Source of the DNA: a virus | Virus record (IMG/VR): IMGVR_UViG_3300025030_000010 | Span: 1 to 64,000 of that record | Reading direction: 5' to 3' (one strand) | Length of the DNA: 64,000 bases | Part shown: positions 49,988 through 58,274 of the stretch, piece after piece | Numbering within the stretch: the stretch's first letter is position 1 | Layout of the letters: the number at the start of each line of letters is the position of its first letter | The notes under the pieces: model-generated | What the model was told of the DNA's origin: nothing | Seen by the model: the letters and a program-made list of their open reading frames with translations, nothing else | Databases searched by the model: none | Translations under genes and position numbers: made by a program

Positions 49988-50830
49988 TTACTCGCCCAGA
50001 TACTTGATCTTGCTGTTCTTCACTTCGACCATGCCGAGAGCTGTCAAGAGCTGCATCGAGCGATCAACGATACGTGCGGACTGGTCGATGCCGGAGTTGC
50101 CGCCCTTCTTGGAGTAGAGATCGTCCGCTTTGCTGATCAGATCGTCCTCGGTCAGCGCTTTGCCTTCTTTGAGCACTGCGGCGACGGACATGTAGCGGGT
50201 GAACTTCTCGCTCTTCTCTTTCTTCGCAGGAGCCGCCTTAGCTGCTTTCGCGGGCTTCTCTTTCTCTGCCTTGGCCGGAGCTTTCTCGCTCTTCGCCGGA
50301 GCTTTTTCTTCTTTTGCTGCTTTGCCCTTTGCGCCTTTGGCGGGCTTCTCTTCTTTCTCTTCTTCTTTCTCGGGCTCGGGCTCTTCTGCCTCAGCTTCGC
50401 GAATCAGGTCGCGGACTGCGTCCTCGTCCATCTTCTTGGTGACCTTGATGTCCAGGTCGTTCTCTTTGATGTAGCTCTTCAGGCCGTCCATGTCGAGGTC
50501 TGCAAGCTCGTCGCCGTCGCCGTCGCCTTCTTCTTCAGCAATTTCGATACCCAGGGCTTCGAGGGTCTTTTCAGCGTCCTCGGAGAAAACGACTTTCTCT
50601 TCGTCCTCGGGGTCTTCCTGGAAGTCGGTGTCGTAGATGCAGGGCTCGCCGGACTCGGGGTCAACTGCTTCTGCTTTGATCATCTCAAGCAGCGCTTCAT
50701 CGGTGGTCTTGCGGTTGAACTTGATCGCCGGGTCAAGACCCATAACCTCGTTCATCTCTTTCGCCAGTGCTTCGAGTTCTGCGCGAGTCACTTCCGGCGC
50801 TTTAGCTGCTTTTACTTTTTCTTTCGCCAT
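49988..50830 (-). CDS. Acidic HeH/SAP-like plus winged-helix protein
   Basis: 280 residues from ATG at 50830 after AAAGGAGAGGGACGAAACA. Architecture: helical N-terminus, a very acidic stretch, a helix-extension-helix pattern LADLDMDGLKSYIKENDLDI..VTKKMDEDAVRDLI (DNA/RNA-binding type), a Lys/Ala/Glu linker (~150-205), and a C-terminal winged-helix-like part (SVAAVLKEG, ALTEDDLISKADDL). Could be an abundant nucleic-acid-binding regulator. It has its own promoter and terminator, with a perfect inverted repeat over the promoter. Confidence 0.7.
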   Translation of the reverse strand: MAKEKVKAAKAPEVTRAELEALAKEMNEVMGLDPAIKFNRKTTDEALLEMIKAEAVDPESGEPCIYDTDFQEDPEDEEKVVFSEDAEKTLEALGIEIAEEEGDGDGDELADLDMDGLKSYIKENDLDIKVTKKMDEDAVRDLIREAEAEEPEPEKEEEKEEKPAKGAKGKAAKEEKAPAKSEKAPAKAEKEKPAKAAKAAPAKKEKSEKFTRYMSVAAVLKEGKALTEDDLISKADDLYSKKGGNSGIDQSARIVDRSMQLLTALGMVEVKNSKIKYLGE

Positions 50831-50868
50831 TGTTTCGTCCCTCTCCTTTAATATGCTGCTGAAATTTG

Positions 50869-50933
50869 CTAATGAATGAATCGATGTCCACAATCTAATG
50901 AATTTCCAGTTTCAAGTCAACACAATTCATTAG
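50869..50933 (-). promoter_or_regulatory. Promoter with inverted-repeat operator
   Basis: -35 TTGACT (50919-50914), 17-base spacer, -10 TAGATT (50896-50891) on the - strand. An 11-bp perfect inverted repeat TCTAATGAATT (50893-50903)/AATTCATTAGA (50923-50933) brackets the -35/-10 region, plus a further CTAATGAA at 50869-50876. Likely a repressor or activator site for the acidic protein gene. Confidence 0.72.
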
Positions 50934-50948
50934 AGAAATGGAAAAAGA

Positions 50949-51251
50949 TTATTTCAGTTTAGAAACACGGAGTTGCTCGCGTCTATTGAGTTCTTTGCAA
51001 TAGGTGAAGGCTCTTTTTCGAGAGAAGAAAAACCCTTGATTGCCGCAAGCCTTCAAGTGAGAGCGGACAAAGCTCACAGGAACTTCGGTCACAATGCAGC
51101 CTCTGGGTGGCAACTTCGTCTTGTGACTGTGAAGAAATACCGTCATAACAGAGTGACGAAATCTGTATCTCTCTGGTGCAGCTCCGCAACTCACAACGAA
51201 GAGCGTTTGTCCTTGTTTGATGTTATATGCGTTGGGTCTACCTTTTGCCAT
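50949..51251 (-). CDS. Hypothetical basic protein
   Basis: 100 residues from ATG at 51251 (ACAGGAGAGACACA before it). Basic with several Cys; PPRGCIVTEVPVSFVRSHLKAC and SRKRAFTYCKELNRREQ. Overlaps the helicase gene end by only a few bases. Not recognised. Confidence 0.6.
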   Translation of the reverse strand: MAKGRPNAYNIKQGQTLFVVSCGAAPERYRFRHSVMTVFLHSHKTKLPPRGCIVTEVPVSFVRSHLKACGNQGFFFSRKRAFTYCKELNRREQLRVSKLK

Positions 51252-51267
51252 TGTGTCTCTCCTGTAT

Positions 51268-52797
51268 CTAGTAAGATGCAATATAAGCAGCGCCTATCTG
51301 AAGACACTGAAGAACGTGAACACAGCGCTGATCGTTGAACTCGTCTTCACGAACAACGATAGGACCCACGCGCAGAATTCCACGCTGCTTCTCGTCTCCG
51401 TATTGATTCAGCGCATACATGGCCGTTACATGAGCAAATTTGCGCTTATCTTCGCTGAAGTGCTCACGAGTGATAAGCGGAACTAAAGCGCTCGCTGCGT
51501 CTGACTGTGTGAGAGATATGAAGCAGCAGTGAAGCTCTTGTGAAAGTCTGCGACCCGCTTTCCACTTTTTGTTCTCGATACTACGTGAGTCCGAGCCGCT
51601 GTTTTCTTCAGGAGCTTTGATGTCCATGTAGTCGCTGAGAATGACATCTGGAACGAAGCCCTCGGTACGCTCCCAAATGTCAAGCTGTCTCTTCATGCCG
51701 CTAACGCTAAGTGTATCGCTCGGGAACGTCGCCAGCTTAAAGCCTTTTGCTCTGATGCGCTTCTTGTACTCTTTCCCCGCCGCGAGTGCTTCTCTCCACG
51801 TTAGCGGCTTAACTGCCGGACGTTTCTTGTGCCAAACTGCGCCTTGAAACTCTCGCGGATCGTCTTTCTGACAGACGGTGCAAACGACATGATCTGGAGC
51901 GTCTTCGAATTCAAACACACCCTCGGAATCGACAATGGCGTAGCCGTGAGACTTGCGGCACTTCTTGGTACAAATGTCTTTCTGGTTCTTCTCGCAGTCG
52001 AGAATCGGAATCAGAAGTTCGCCGCAGTATTTCGCCATGTCAGACTTGCGAGAAAGAGATATGTGAATTCGTCTCACCTGCTGATCTTTGGACATATCCC
52101 CACAAGAGAAGAAAGCGACATTGCAGCGAGCTTTGTGGGCAAACATCGAAAGCATCTGAATCCACCACGTCTTGCCTCTTTTCTCAGGAGCCATGAACAC
52201 AACGAATGAATCTCGTGTGAACTGATCATTGAGCAATCTGCCGAGAGCGCCAGGGAGTTTGAACAGCGGCTCACTCTTGTTCTCAAAGGCAGACTGAATC
52301 GACTCTTCATCATCGAACGGGTCTATGCCCTCTGTGACCTCTCTTTCGACTTTGTGATAGTCGGCTATCGCGTCTTCTGCGGCTTCGATGTCGTTCTGTT
52401 CAAGACAGAAATCAAGCTCGTCTCTGAGGTTCTTTGCAGAGCGAAGCTTAAAATACTTAACGGTCTTGTCCATCAAGTATTCAACATTGAACTTTTCAGC
52501 GTGCTCGAACTCGTCCGAGAGAGTATCCAAGAACTCTTCGATGTAAGTCACAAGCTCGTCGTCCGGCTTAGTCTTCAGCCAGTCTTCGAACAGCTCTTTG
52601 ATATCCTCGTTCGGAGCTTTCTCATACTGCTGATAGAAGTCGATGCACCACTTCGCGATAATCGGCCCGTACTGTATCTCAAGAAGATCGGCAGTGTAGA
52701 GCTGTATCATCTCTCTGAGATACTGAGTCGAGACAATCATGCCGATGATTATCTGTCGTTCGATCAGCGTGTCTACTTTTCTGCGCTTTACTGCCAT
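51268..52797 (-). CDS. DnaB/gp41-like replicative helicase
   Basis: 509 residues. N-terminal helical domain as in DnaB; P-loop APEKRGKT (~203-210) replaces GKT form; Walker B VILSDYMDI (~385); arginine-containing SF4 C-terminal region with SLTQSDAASAL (~425). A Cys-rich insertion with CEKN, CTKKC and CTVC (~265-310) is extra to standard DnaB. Unwinds the fork ahead of the polymerase; loader and primase are encoded upstream at 54060 and 56365. Confidence 0.88.
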   Translation of the reverse strand: MAVKRRKVDTLIERQIIIGMIVSTQYLREMIQLYTADLLEIQYGPIIAKWCIDFYQQYEKAPNEDIKELFEDWLKTKPDDELVTYIEEFLDTLSDEFEHAEKFNVEYLMDKTVKYFKLRSAKNLRDELDFCLEQNDIEAAEDAIADYHKVEREVTEGIDPFDDEESIQSAFENKSEPLFKLPGALGRLLNDQFTRDSFVVFMAPEKRGKTWWIQMLSMFAHKARCNVAFFSCGDMSKDQQVRRIHISLSRKSDMAKYCGELLIPILDCEKNQKDICTKKCRKSHGYAIVDSEGVFEFEDAPDHVVCTVCQKDDPREFQGAVWHKKRPAVKPLTWREALAAGKEYKKRIRAKGFKLATFPSDTLSVSGMKRQLDIWERTEGFVPDVILSDYMDIKAPEENSGSDSRSIENKKWKAGRRLSQELHCCFISLTQSDAASALVPLITREHFSEDKRKFAHVTAMYALNQYGDEKQRGILRVGPIVVREDEFNDQRCVHVLQCLQIGAAYIASY

Positions 52798-52799
52798 CG

Positions 52800-53189
52800 C
52801 TACACCCCTTCTTGTTCTGACATCATTTTTCTGACAGCCGTTTTCTGATTGTCAGTACCGACTTTCAAAATCAAATCGTGAAGTTGATTCTTTGCGTGAG
52901 TCGCTCCGTCTCCGACGCTCGTGTACTTCTTCAGATACGAGAGCGTCTGAAAGAGCGAATCGAGCAGACTCATTTCTTTCAGTCTCAAGCGCTCGACCTC
53001 TTTCATCATTGCTTCGATGAAGATGTTGCCGTAGAGAGACTTGCGATCAATGCGATACGTGTTGCCACGATGTCTGTAGCTGCCGATTGTCTCTGCGTTA
53101 GTTATCACCGCTTCTCTGTTGAATCTGAACGTCACGCCTTCATGCTCGCACTTGACTATGCCTTCCTCGTCAAACTTGAAATTGTTCAT
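52800..53189 (-). CDS. Hypothetical protein upstream of helicase
   Basis: 129 residues. Beta N-terminal (VKCEHEGVTFRFNREAV) and helical C-terminal (KEMSLLDSLFQTLSYLKKYT). Ends 2 bases before the helicase gene; not recognised. Confidence 0.6.
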   Translation of the reverse strand: MNNFKFDEEGIVKCEHEGVTFRFNREAVITNAETIGSYRHRGNTYRIDRKSLYGNIFIEAMMKEVERLRLKEMSLLDSLFQTLSYLKKYTSVGDGATHAKNQLHDLILKVGTDNQKTAVRKMMSEQEGV

Positions 53190-53199
53190 TTCGTCTCCC

Positions 53200-53376
53200 C
53201 TACAACTTGTTAAGAATTATTTCTTCGCCGTTGGACAATTTGAAATGAAACTCAGTGTGGTACTGAAGAGTGTGAATAGTAATGTTGACAATCAGGACAG
53301 CTTCTCCGTAATGAACGAGCTTGTCTCTTCGCTCGTATTTCTGTTTTAGATACTCTATCCACTGCGCTCTGTTCAT
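53200..53376 (-). CDS. 58-residue hypothetical protein
   Basis: ATG at 53376 overlaps the previous stop (ATGA); ribosome binding site AAAGGAGAAAGACGA. Basic, beta-alternating (AVLIVNITIHTLQYHTEFHF). Unknown function. Confidence 0.6.
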   Translation of the reverse strand: MNRAQWIEYLKQKYERRDKLVHYGEAVLIVNITIHTLQYHTEFHFKLSNGEEIILNKL

Positions 53377-53645
53377 TTCGTCTTTCTCCTTTCGAATGCG
53401 ATTTCACTCTGCCCCATCTTCAGCAGTAAAGCACGATGCTCAAAGAGATTCGGTATGGATTCACCCGCGTTGTGCCAAATCTTCGACATATTGCGAAAGA
53501 CCTTGACAACAATGGCAGTCTCTTCGTTCATGAACATCGGCACGGGCGGGAGCTTGAGTGTCTTATTCTGTTCGTCTGCCAACTTCTGTGCTTCTCTCAT
53601 GGCAAACTGATACGCTTCGAGCTGCTTCAGATTCAGTCTACTCAT
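53373..53645 (-). CDS. Hypothetical protein
   Basis: 90 residues, ATG overlapping the upstream gene end. Helical with LEAYQFAMREAQKLADEQNK; contains NEETAIVVKVFRNMSKIW. Not recognised. Confidence 0.6.
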   Translation of the reverse strand: MSRLNLKQLEAYQFAMREAQKLADEQNKTLKLPPVPMFMNEETAIVVKVFRNMSKIWHNAGESIPNLFEHRALLLKMGQSEIAFERRKTK

Positions 53646-53944
53646 GATGCTATACCGAGCGTGCGTTTGATCAGAAGAGCATCCTCGGGCTTTGAGGTCA
53701 AGTTCATCGACTCGCTTTTATCGTAAACGAAGACATCAAGCTCGCCATCATCGTTGATATAGACGCGAAAGAATCCGGCGCTTGTTGCCTCTCTGATGTC
53801 GAACTTCCCTTCAGGACCCGAACGTCTGTCAGTGTCGCGATACTGAAGACGCATTACCACAGTCTCTGACAAAACCGAGTGAATCATAGTATCGGGGAAT
53901 AATACCGCTTCGATGTTTCCGAATGCAACATATTTCGATTTCAT
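53642..53944 (-). CDS. Hypothetical protein
   Basis: 100 residues, GGGAGAGCACAGGAA before ATG. Mixed alpha/beta with FRVYINDDGELDVFVYDKSE. First gene of the helicase operon. Not recognised. Confidence 0.6.
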   Translation of the reverse strand: MKSKYVAFGNIEAVLFPDTMIHSVLSETVVMRLQYRDTDRRSGPEGKFDIREATSAGFFRVYINDDGELDVFVYDKSESMNLTSKPEDALLIKRTLGIAS

Positions 53945-53986
53945 TTCCTGTGCTCTCCCTTGTGTTCGAAGTAGTTCAGTCTAGTC

Positions 53987-54014
53987 TGTCTATGCTTCAC
54001 GATGCTGTTGTCAA
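53987..54014 (-). promoter_or_regulatory. Weak promoter candidate before helicase operon
   Basis: -35 TTGACA (54014-54009), 16-base spacer, -10-like TAGACA (53992-53987) on the - strand, in the 115-base gap between the loader and helicase operons. The -10 fits poorly. Confidence 0.35.
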
Positions 54015-54059
54015 GTCCAAGCTATGTCCTTGATTAGGTAACGTTATCGAGATAATGTC

Positions 54060-54683
54060 TTATCTGTTCGTTCGTCTGTCTTTGCCCGAAAGTTCGATAA
54101 CTTCACACATTCCGCCTATTCGAGATGATATGCGAGTGTCGAGCTTTTCAGCAAGTGCAGGCAGATCGAAGTTTGAGGTAAAGACAGTGCGCTTCTCATT
54201 TGCCCAGCGATAGTCGATGATCTGATAAACGAGAGTCAATGCCCAGTCTGTTGCCTGTTCTACGCCGATATCATCGAGATAAAGATTCTCTACCTGCTGA
54301 TACGCTTCGACAATATCTCTTTCACTCTCAAAAGAGGACTTTGAGAATGTTTGACGAATGCGACTGAGTAGATTGATCATCGATGTGAATGCCACAACTT
54401 CGTTAAAGTTACGACTCATGGGGATGTTGCAGATGTCGTTGACGAGGAGGGAAACTGCGAGGTGAGTTTTGCCAGTTCCTGCGGGGCCGTAGATAAACAG
54501 GCCTATGTCGGTGGGGAATGTTGCTCTGTAGTCCTTCAGTCGAGCATTGTGAAACTTTGCGGGGATTGCGAGACACTCGGGTCCGAAATAAGTCGGCAGC
54601 AAAAGCTCACGATTACAAAAGTTGCAGCGTTCAGCGTTGCCACCACGAATTAAAATTGTTTCGTCTCCACATTTACATTTCAT
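54060..54683 (-). CDS. DnaC-like helicase loader (AAA+)
   Basis: 207 residues from ATG at 54683 (AGAGGACCTCTAAA before it). N-terminal zinc site CKCG (3-6) and CNFC (20-23), as in phage DnaC-type loaders. P-loop GPAGTGKT (66-73), Walker B NLYLDDIGVEQ (~148), sensor TVFTSNFD (~185). Loads the DnaB-like helicase. The gene pair with the winged-helix initiator just upstream parallels lambda O-P. Confidence 0.88.
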   Translation of the reverse strand: MKCKCGDETILIRGGNAERCNFCNRELLLPTYFGPECLAIPAKFHNARLKDYRATFPTDIGLFIYGPAGTGKTHLAVSLLVNDICNIPMSRNFNEVVAFTSMINLLSRIRQTFSKSSFESERDIVEAYQQVENLYLDDIGVEQATDWALTLVYQIIDYRWANEKRTVFTSNFDLPALAEKLDTRISSRIGGMCEVIELSGKDRRTNR

Positions 54684-54684
54684 T

Positions 54685-55593
54685 TTAGAGGTCCTCTGTG
54701 TTGATTCGTCTGTCAACGATGTTGTAAGTTTGATCTTTGGCAACGTGTCCTGGCTTTATCGAGTTGCCTCGAACTGGTCGCTTGTCACGTTGAATTGCAC
54801 TTTGAAGTTTACTGAACTTGGAACGAAACGACTTGGCACAATGACACTCAGGCACATATTCTTTGGCAATGTTGAGTTTGTACCACTCAAGTGTCTTGTT
54901 GATTGTTGCAACGTCAATCTGTTCAATTTGATGTAGCAGTCTGAAGTGTTTGCTCCATGATTGTAGTGTTGAATCTTTTTGTTTCTTTCTGCCTATTGAT
55001 TGTAAGATTTCGTCAAGCTTCTGTGCAAATGAGATGTAGCGTTTATCTTTCTCTTTTACTTCTGACAGAATTTCTTCCGCTTCCGCCGTCGCGACTGCAA
55101 GTTGCGACAAAGAGGTTTTTGACTTTGACTTAGACTTTGGTTCTCTCTCTTCTTCTCTCTCCTGGTTCCTATAAGTTTTTGAATACGACCCTATAAGTTT
55201 TTTTATACGGGTAAAATCCGATTCGATCAGACTACCCTCTTCATTCAAAACATCGTGTATCATCTCTACCATTTTCTTGTAGCGTTTCGGATATTCATCG
55301 TCAATAAATATCCGACGATCTACTTCTTTCGAACCGCGCTTCTGAGTAGTTTCAACTGTGATGAATCCCCATTCTTTCAGCGCTGCTATTGAGTTTGAAA
55401 TGGTTTGAGGCCCAACTTGAAGAAGCTGTCCTAACCATCTGTTCGAAGCGTAACACCCTCTGGAGCTTTGAGATAGATTCCTCAAGTATCCAAATAGAAC
55501 TCTCTCGGTCATTGTCAACTCTGGGTGAAAGAGAAGTTCAGCGGGTATTCCTATTGACGGTAGACCAAAAGGATCGTCGCGCTTTTCTATCAT
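54685..55593 (-). CDS. Winged-helix replication initiator
   Basis: 302 residues from ATG at 55593, overlapping the previous stop (ATGA). Residues ~10-110 form a winged HTH (LTMTERVLFGYLRNLSQSSR, GCYASNRWLGQLLQVGPQTI, SNSIAALKEWGFITVETTQK). A helical region and a basic linker follow; C-terminal part likely contacts the loader. As with lambda O or DnaD-type proteins, it should bind the origin and recruit loader and helicase. The origin may lie in or near this gene or its leader. Confidence 0.75.
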   Translation of the reverse strand: MIEKRDDPFGLPSIGIPAELLFHPELTMTERVLFGYLRNLSQSSRGCYASNRWLGQLLQVGPQTISNSIAALKEWGFITVETTQKRGSKEVDRRIFIDDEYPKRYKKMVEMIHDVLNEEGSLIESDFTRIKKLIGSYSKTYRNQEREEEREPKSKSKSKTSLSQLAVATAEAEEILSEVKEKDKRYISFAQKLDEILQSIGRKKQKDSTLQSWSKHFRLLHQIEQIDVATINKTLEWYKLNIAKEYVPECHCAKSFRSKFSKLQSAIQRDKRPVRGNSIKPGHVAKDQTYNIVDRRINTEDL

Positions 55594-55817
55594 TGAATCA
55601 TTCTCTTTTCTCTGAGAGTTTTCATCGAACGCCTGACTGTGCTCTCCGACACGGCACATATCTTTGCAGTTTTTGCGATTGTGTTCGAATCGAGTTGAGT
55701 TATCGCGGCCCAGATGATTTTATCGTTAGATGATAAATCCGATCTTTCTAGCACCGCATTGATAACGAAACATCCTTGAAAAAATCCGTGAACGTCTAAT
55801 CTTTTGGACTCTGTCAA
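55590..55817 (-). CDS. Small HTH protein
   Basis: 75 residues from a TTG start 7 bases after AGGAGGTGTC. Contains SNDKIIWAAITQLDSNTIAK and ICAVSESTVRRSMKTLREK, a winged/HTH pattern similar to the N-terminus of the next gene. Could be a regulator or a partial duplicate of the initiator DNA-binding domain. Confidence 0.65.
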   Translation of the reverse strand: MTESKRLDVHGFFQGCFVINAVLERSDLSSNDKIIWAAITQLDSNTIAKTAKICAVSESTVRRSMKTLREKRMIQ

Positions 55818-55834
55818 TTTGACACCTCCTGAGC

Positions 55835-55883
55835 AAAAAAAATACCCGTCCCCAGAAGTGCCAGCTTCCGAGAACGGGTATTT
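55835..55883 (-). terminator. Terminator ending the leader RNA
   Basis: 10-bp perfect stem AAATACCCGT/ACGGGTATTT (55874-55883/55840-55849), loop of 24 bases with a weak inner stem, and eight T on the - strand at 55842-55835. Only 18 bases before the TTG start, so readthrough or an attenuation switch is needed for downstream expression. Confidence 0.8.
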
Positions 55884-56028
55884 AGGTAAAGCGAGATGTC
55901 TCGCTTCGACCGTTTCTTAAACTCATTCTGGCAAATGAGTCTGCATTGTTTGAGAGTTTGCGGAACGACAGGGGGCCGCTCCGCAAACTGGGTGTTACTC
56001 TGTGACGCTGGTTGCGTCGCATTCAGAA
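55835..56028 (-). ncRNA. Hairpin-rich leader RNA upstream of replication initiator
   Basis: About 190-base transcript predicted from promoter TTGACA-17-TATCGT to the terminator, with no ORF. Successive stems on the - strand: GACGC/GCGTC (56018-56014/56008-56004), a perfect 10-bp AGTTTGCGGA/TCCGCAAACT (55989-55980/55964-55955), ACTCATT/AATGAGT (55940-55921), AGCGAGA/TCTCGCT (55905-55890), then the terminator stem. Could be a small RNA, attenuator, riboswitch-like leader or part of the origin. Confidence 0.65.
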
Positions 56029-56034
56029 AGCTTG

Positions 56035-56063
56035 ACGATACAGTATCATTAAGATGATGTCAA
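56035..56063 (-). promoter_or_regulatory. Strong promoter of the leader RNA
   Basis: -35 TTGACA (56063-56058, exact consensus), 17-base spacer, -10 TATCGT (56040-56035) on the - strand, in the intergenic gap. Best -35 match of the promoters found. Confidence 0.78.
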
Positions 56064-56083
56064 CAACGTTCTCATGAGTTGAT

Positions 56084-56371
56084 CTAGTTGTTTCTCCAGT
56101 ATCTTTTCCCATCGTCACAAGACCAACAAGTTTGATCAGGAATGACTGTCACAACCGTTGTGACACCGACTGTGTTGCCGTTGATAGTGTTTCCGATTCC
56201 AGTGAGAGTCGAGCCTTCTCTGAACTCGACCGCTTTACAGTTGTTAGCTGCTGCGAATTCGCTCCACTCTTTCTGCTCTTGTGCATCGTACTTCACAACT
56301 AAGATCATGACCGCAAGTACCGCAATGCAGATAGCGTAAACTCCCCACAGCTCTTTCAGATGATTCACCAT
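56084..56371 (-). CDS. Membrane-anchored hypothetical protein
   Basis: 95 residues. N-terminal membrane segment WGVYAICIAVLAVMILVVKY (~9-28), then a polar domain with Cys at ~45, a Gly/Asn/Thr beta-like region, and CWSC near the end. Overlaps the primase end by 7 bases. Function unknown. Confidence 0.6.
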   Translation of the reverse strand: MVNHLKELWGVYAICIAVLAVMILVVKYDAQEQKEWSEFAAANNCKAVEFREGSTLTGIGNTINGNTVGVTTVVTVIPDQTCWSCDDGKRYWRNN

Positions 56372-57282
56372 AATCCTAACTCCTTCATTAGTTTGTCTGC
56401 CTCTCGCTGCTTCATCTCGCCAGGGTCACCTTCGTCAAGCTCCAGAATTTCAACTTCAACGCCTCTCGCTGATAACAACACAGCTATCAACTCGGACTGC
56501 TTTCGTGCCGCGAGTTCTCCGCCGTCGAACATGACGTAGACTTTCTTAAACTTCTTTGCCAGCAGATTGACTTGCGCTAGAGTGAAGCTGATTCCGAAAC
56601 AGCAGACAGCGCCTGGGCCTAGTCTCCACACGTCTGCGATTCCTTCAACGAGCAAGCACGCATCGCCTTCAGCTTCATCGTAGCCGTAGACTATCGTTTG
56701 ATGTTCCATTACCTCGTTGCACTTCTCGCAAGCTTTGTACTTCAGATCGGACTTATCTGTGATGTCTCGTCCTTGATAACTGACCATTTTACCTTTGAAG
56801 TAGATAGGAGCAATGATTCGCCACTTATATGGTCCGATCGGTCCGACACACTTCAAGTTCCAGATATCAACTAGATCAGCGGGGTTATAGTTACGTCCTA
56901 TCAGATAATCAACATGACGCTTTGTGAGTTCTTGAATTCCGAGCGGCCACTTCGTTTCTCTGCGTATCTGAACACGGACAGGACTCGCTACAGCGTCATT
57001 TCTCGACTGTGTGCGAGCATTCCCCTTGAACTCAGCTTGAATCTTCTTTGCCGCTTTAAAATCGCAGCCCAGAACAGCTTTGATTACATCGATCTGAGAA
57101 TGCTTGCCACATCTCCAACACTTAACAGCGCCAGTCGAGACGTGAACCCCTAAGTGGAAGCCACGAGAGCCGACACAGAATGGACAATGTATCTGTACCC
57201 ACCCTGGTCGGCATCTCTTGTGTCCACTAATCGCGTGCTCAATGCGATAGTCCTGATAAAATTTAAGGACGTTGAAGCTCAC
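56365..57282 (-). CDS. CHC2/Toprim DNA primase
   Basis: 305 residues from a GTG start after AGCGAGGAATAAAC. N-terminal zinc site C33/C36/C55/C58 (CPFC, CWRC), a CHC2 relative with two Cys pairs. Toprim region: CLLVEGIADVWRLG (~210) with catalytic Glu, and YVMFDGGELAARK (~245). Makes RNA primers for the family B polymerase; acts with the DnaB-like helicase. About half the size of bacterial DnaG, as usual in phages. Confidence 0.85.
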   Translation of the reverse strand: MSFNVLKFYQDYRIEHAISGHKRCRPGWVQIHCPFCVGSRGFHLGVHVSTGAVKCWRCGKHSQIDVIKAVLGCDFKAAKKIQAEFKGNARTQSRNDAVASPVRVQIRRETKWPLGIQELTKRHVDYLIGRNYNPADLVDIWNLKCVGPIGPYKWRIIAPIYFKGKMVSYQGRDITDKSDLKYKACEKCNEVMEHQTIVYGYDEAEGDACLLVEGIADVWRLGPGAVCCFGISFTLAQVNLLAKKFKKVYVMFDGGELAARKQSELIAVLLSARGVEVEILELDEGDPGEMKQREADKLMKELGLW

Positions 57283-57284
57283 GT

Positions 57285-57629
57285 TTATTCCTCGCTGGTG
57301 TCGATTCTGCGAATGAATTTCTGAACTTCATCAAAAGGTCTTCCGTCCTCTTCTCCGGGCATGTATATGTGCTGATCGACAATCTCTCCGACGGATATGT
57401 TGCCGGCGATCTTTACTAACCACAGTTCCCCGTTGTCAGGCTCGTTCTTCTTTAGATCGATCAGAATGTCAACTATATCCTGAGTCAAAGAAACAATCTC
57501 GCTCGCCTTCATTAGCGGGTACTTTGTGGGAAATGGAAACTTGTTTTTCTTATACTTCGGCTCTCTCACCGCAGCGAGAAGCTTACCCATGGACTCTCGA
57601 ATCTCTTTCAGTTCTTTCTTGGTCAACAT
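57285..57629 (-). CDS. Hypothetical protein upstream of primase
   Basis: 114 residues from ATG at 57629. Helical start (KKELKEIRESMGKLLAAVRE) and an acidic end with GEEDGRPFDEVQKFIRRID. Ribosome binding site is weak (GGGGGCC). Coupled to the primase GTG 3 bases away. Not recognised. Confidence 0.6.
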   Translation of the reverse strand: MLTKKELKEIRESMGKLLAAVREPKYKKNKFPFPTKYPLMKASEIVSLTQDIVDILIDLKKNEPDNGELWLVKIAGNISVGEIVDQHIYMPGEEDGRPFDEVQKFIRRIDTSEE

Positions 57630-57826
57630 AGTGGCCCCCAATGAATACTTAGAATTCTGTTGCACTTCTTTTCGTGCCCGCCGTCGGCCGCTCGTGATGC
57701 AGTCGAGCCGCATTTATACACGACTTCGACCCCATCATCCGAGCGGCGTTCAGCATTGCAGAAAGGGCACAGATAGGCAACTCTTCGGACGTTCTCCAAT
57801 TCGTTATCCGTCTCTGTGTTTACCAT
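57623..57826 (-). CDS. Zinc ribbon protein
   Basis: 67 residues. CPFCNAERR (20-28) plus two further Cys (~39, ~55) and a C-terminal Cys give a ribbon-like pattern. One of many miniature zinc-binding proteins in the early region. Confidence 0.6.
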   Translation of the reverse strand: MVNTETDNELENVRRVAYLCPFCNAERRSDDGVEVVYKCGSTASRAADGGHEKKCNRILSIHWGPLC

Positions 57827-57827
57827 G

Positions 57828-58274
57828 TTAGCAGGTCCCAGAGTGAAGCGGGTTGCCGTTAGTGTCGAGTAAGATTCCGCCAGTGACCGATTTCACAGTC
57901 TGAATCGAGTTGAGAGCATTGAAGATCGGAGCGAAGAGTTCGACAATCTTCTCTTCATCGCTGCGCGTGTCGTTCTTCATCATGTCGGGAGTGATGATTA
58001 CTGTGAAGCTGTGAACCTTCTCCGTTGCAGGCTGAACTACGGTCAGCTTAATGACAAGACCCTGACTGTAGTCCACGAACAGAGTCAAACCCGCTGTTCC
58101 TTTGACCGCTGCGTTCAACTTGTCGATCTGATCGGAGATGTAGAAGAAGGCGCTTTTCTGCTGTGTCTGCGCCTGAAGGGATTGCACAAGGGCAACAATT
58201 CGATCAACAGTTGTTTCATCGTTGATCGTCCCCTCAGTGTTGTCTTTGATGATGCTGGCGATTTCTCTCTTCAT
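57828..58274 (-). CDS. Hypothetical protein
   Basis: 148 residues, AGGAGAAACAAGAA before ATG. Beta-rich middle (GLTLFVDYSQGLVIKLTVVQ) and a helical N-terminal part. No motif recognised. Confidence 0.6.
   Translation of the reverse strand: MKREIASIIKDNTEGTINDETTVDRIVALVQSLQAQTQQKSAFFYISDQIDKLNAAVKGTAGLTLFVDYSQGLVIKLTVVQPATEKVHSFTVIITPDMMKNDTRSDEEKIVELFAPIFNALNSIQTVKSVTGGILLDTNGNPLHSGTC

Noticed and set aside
49955-50851. Long + strand frame over the acidic protein gene
   Set aside because: Composition is Phe/Leu repeats arising from the reverse of Lys/Glu-rich coding; no start signal.
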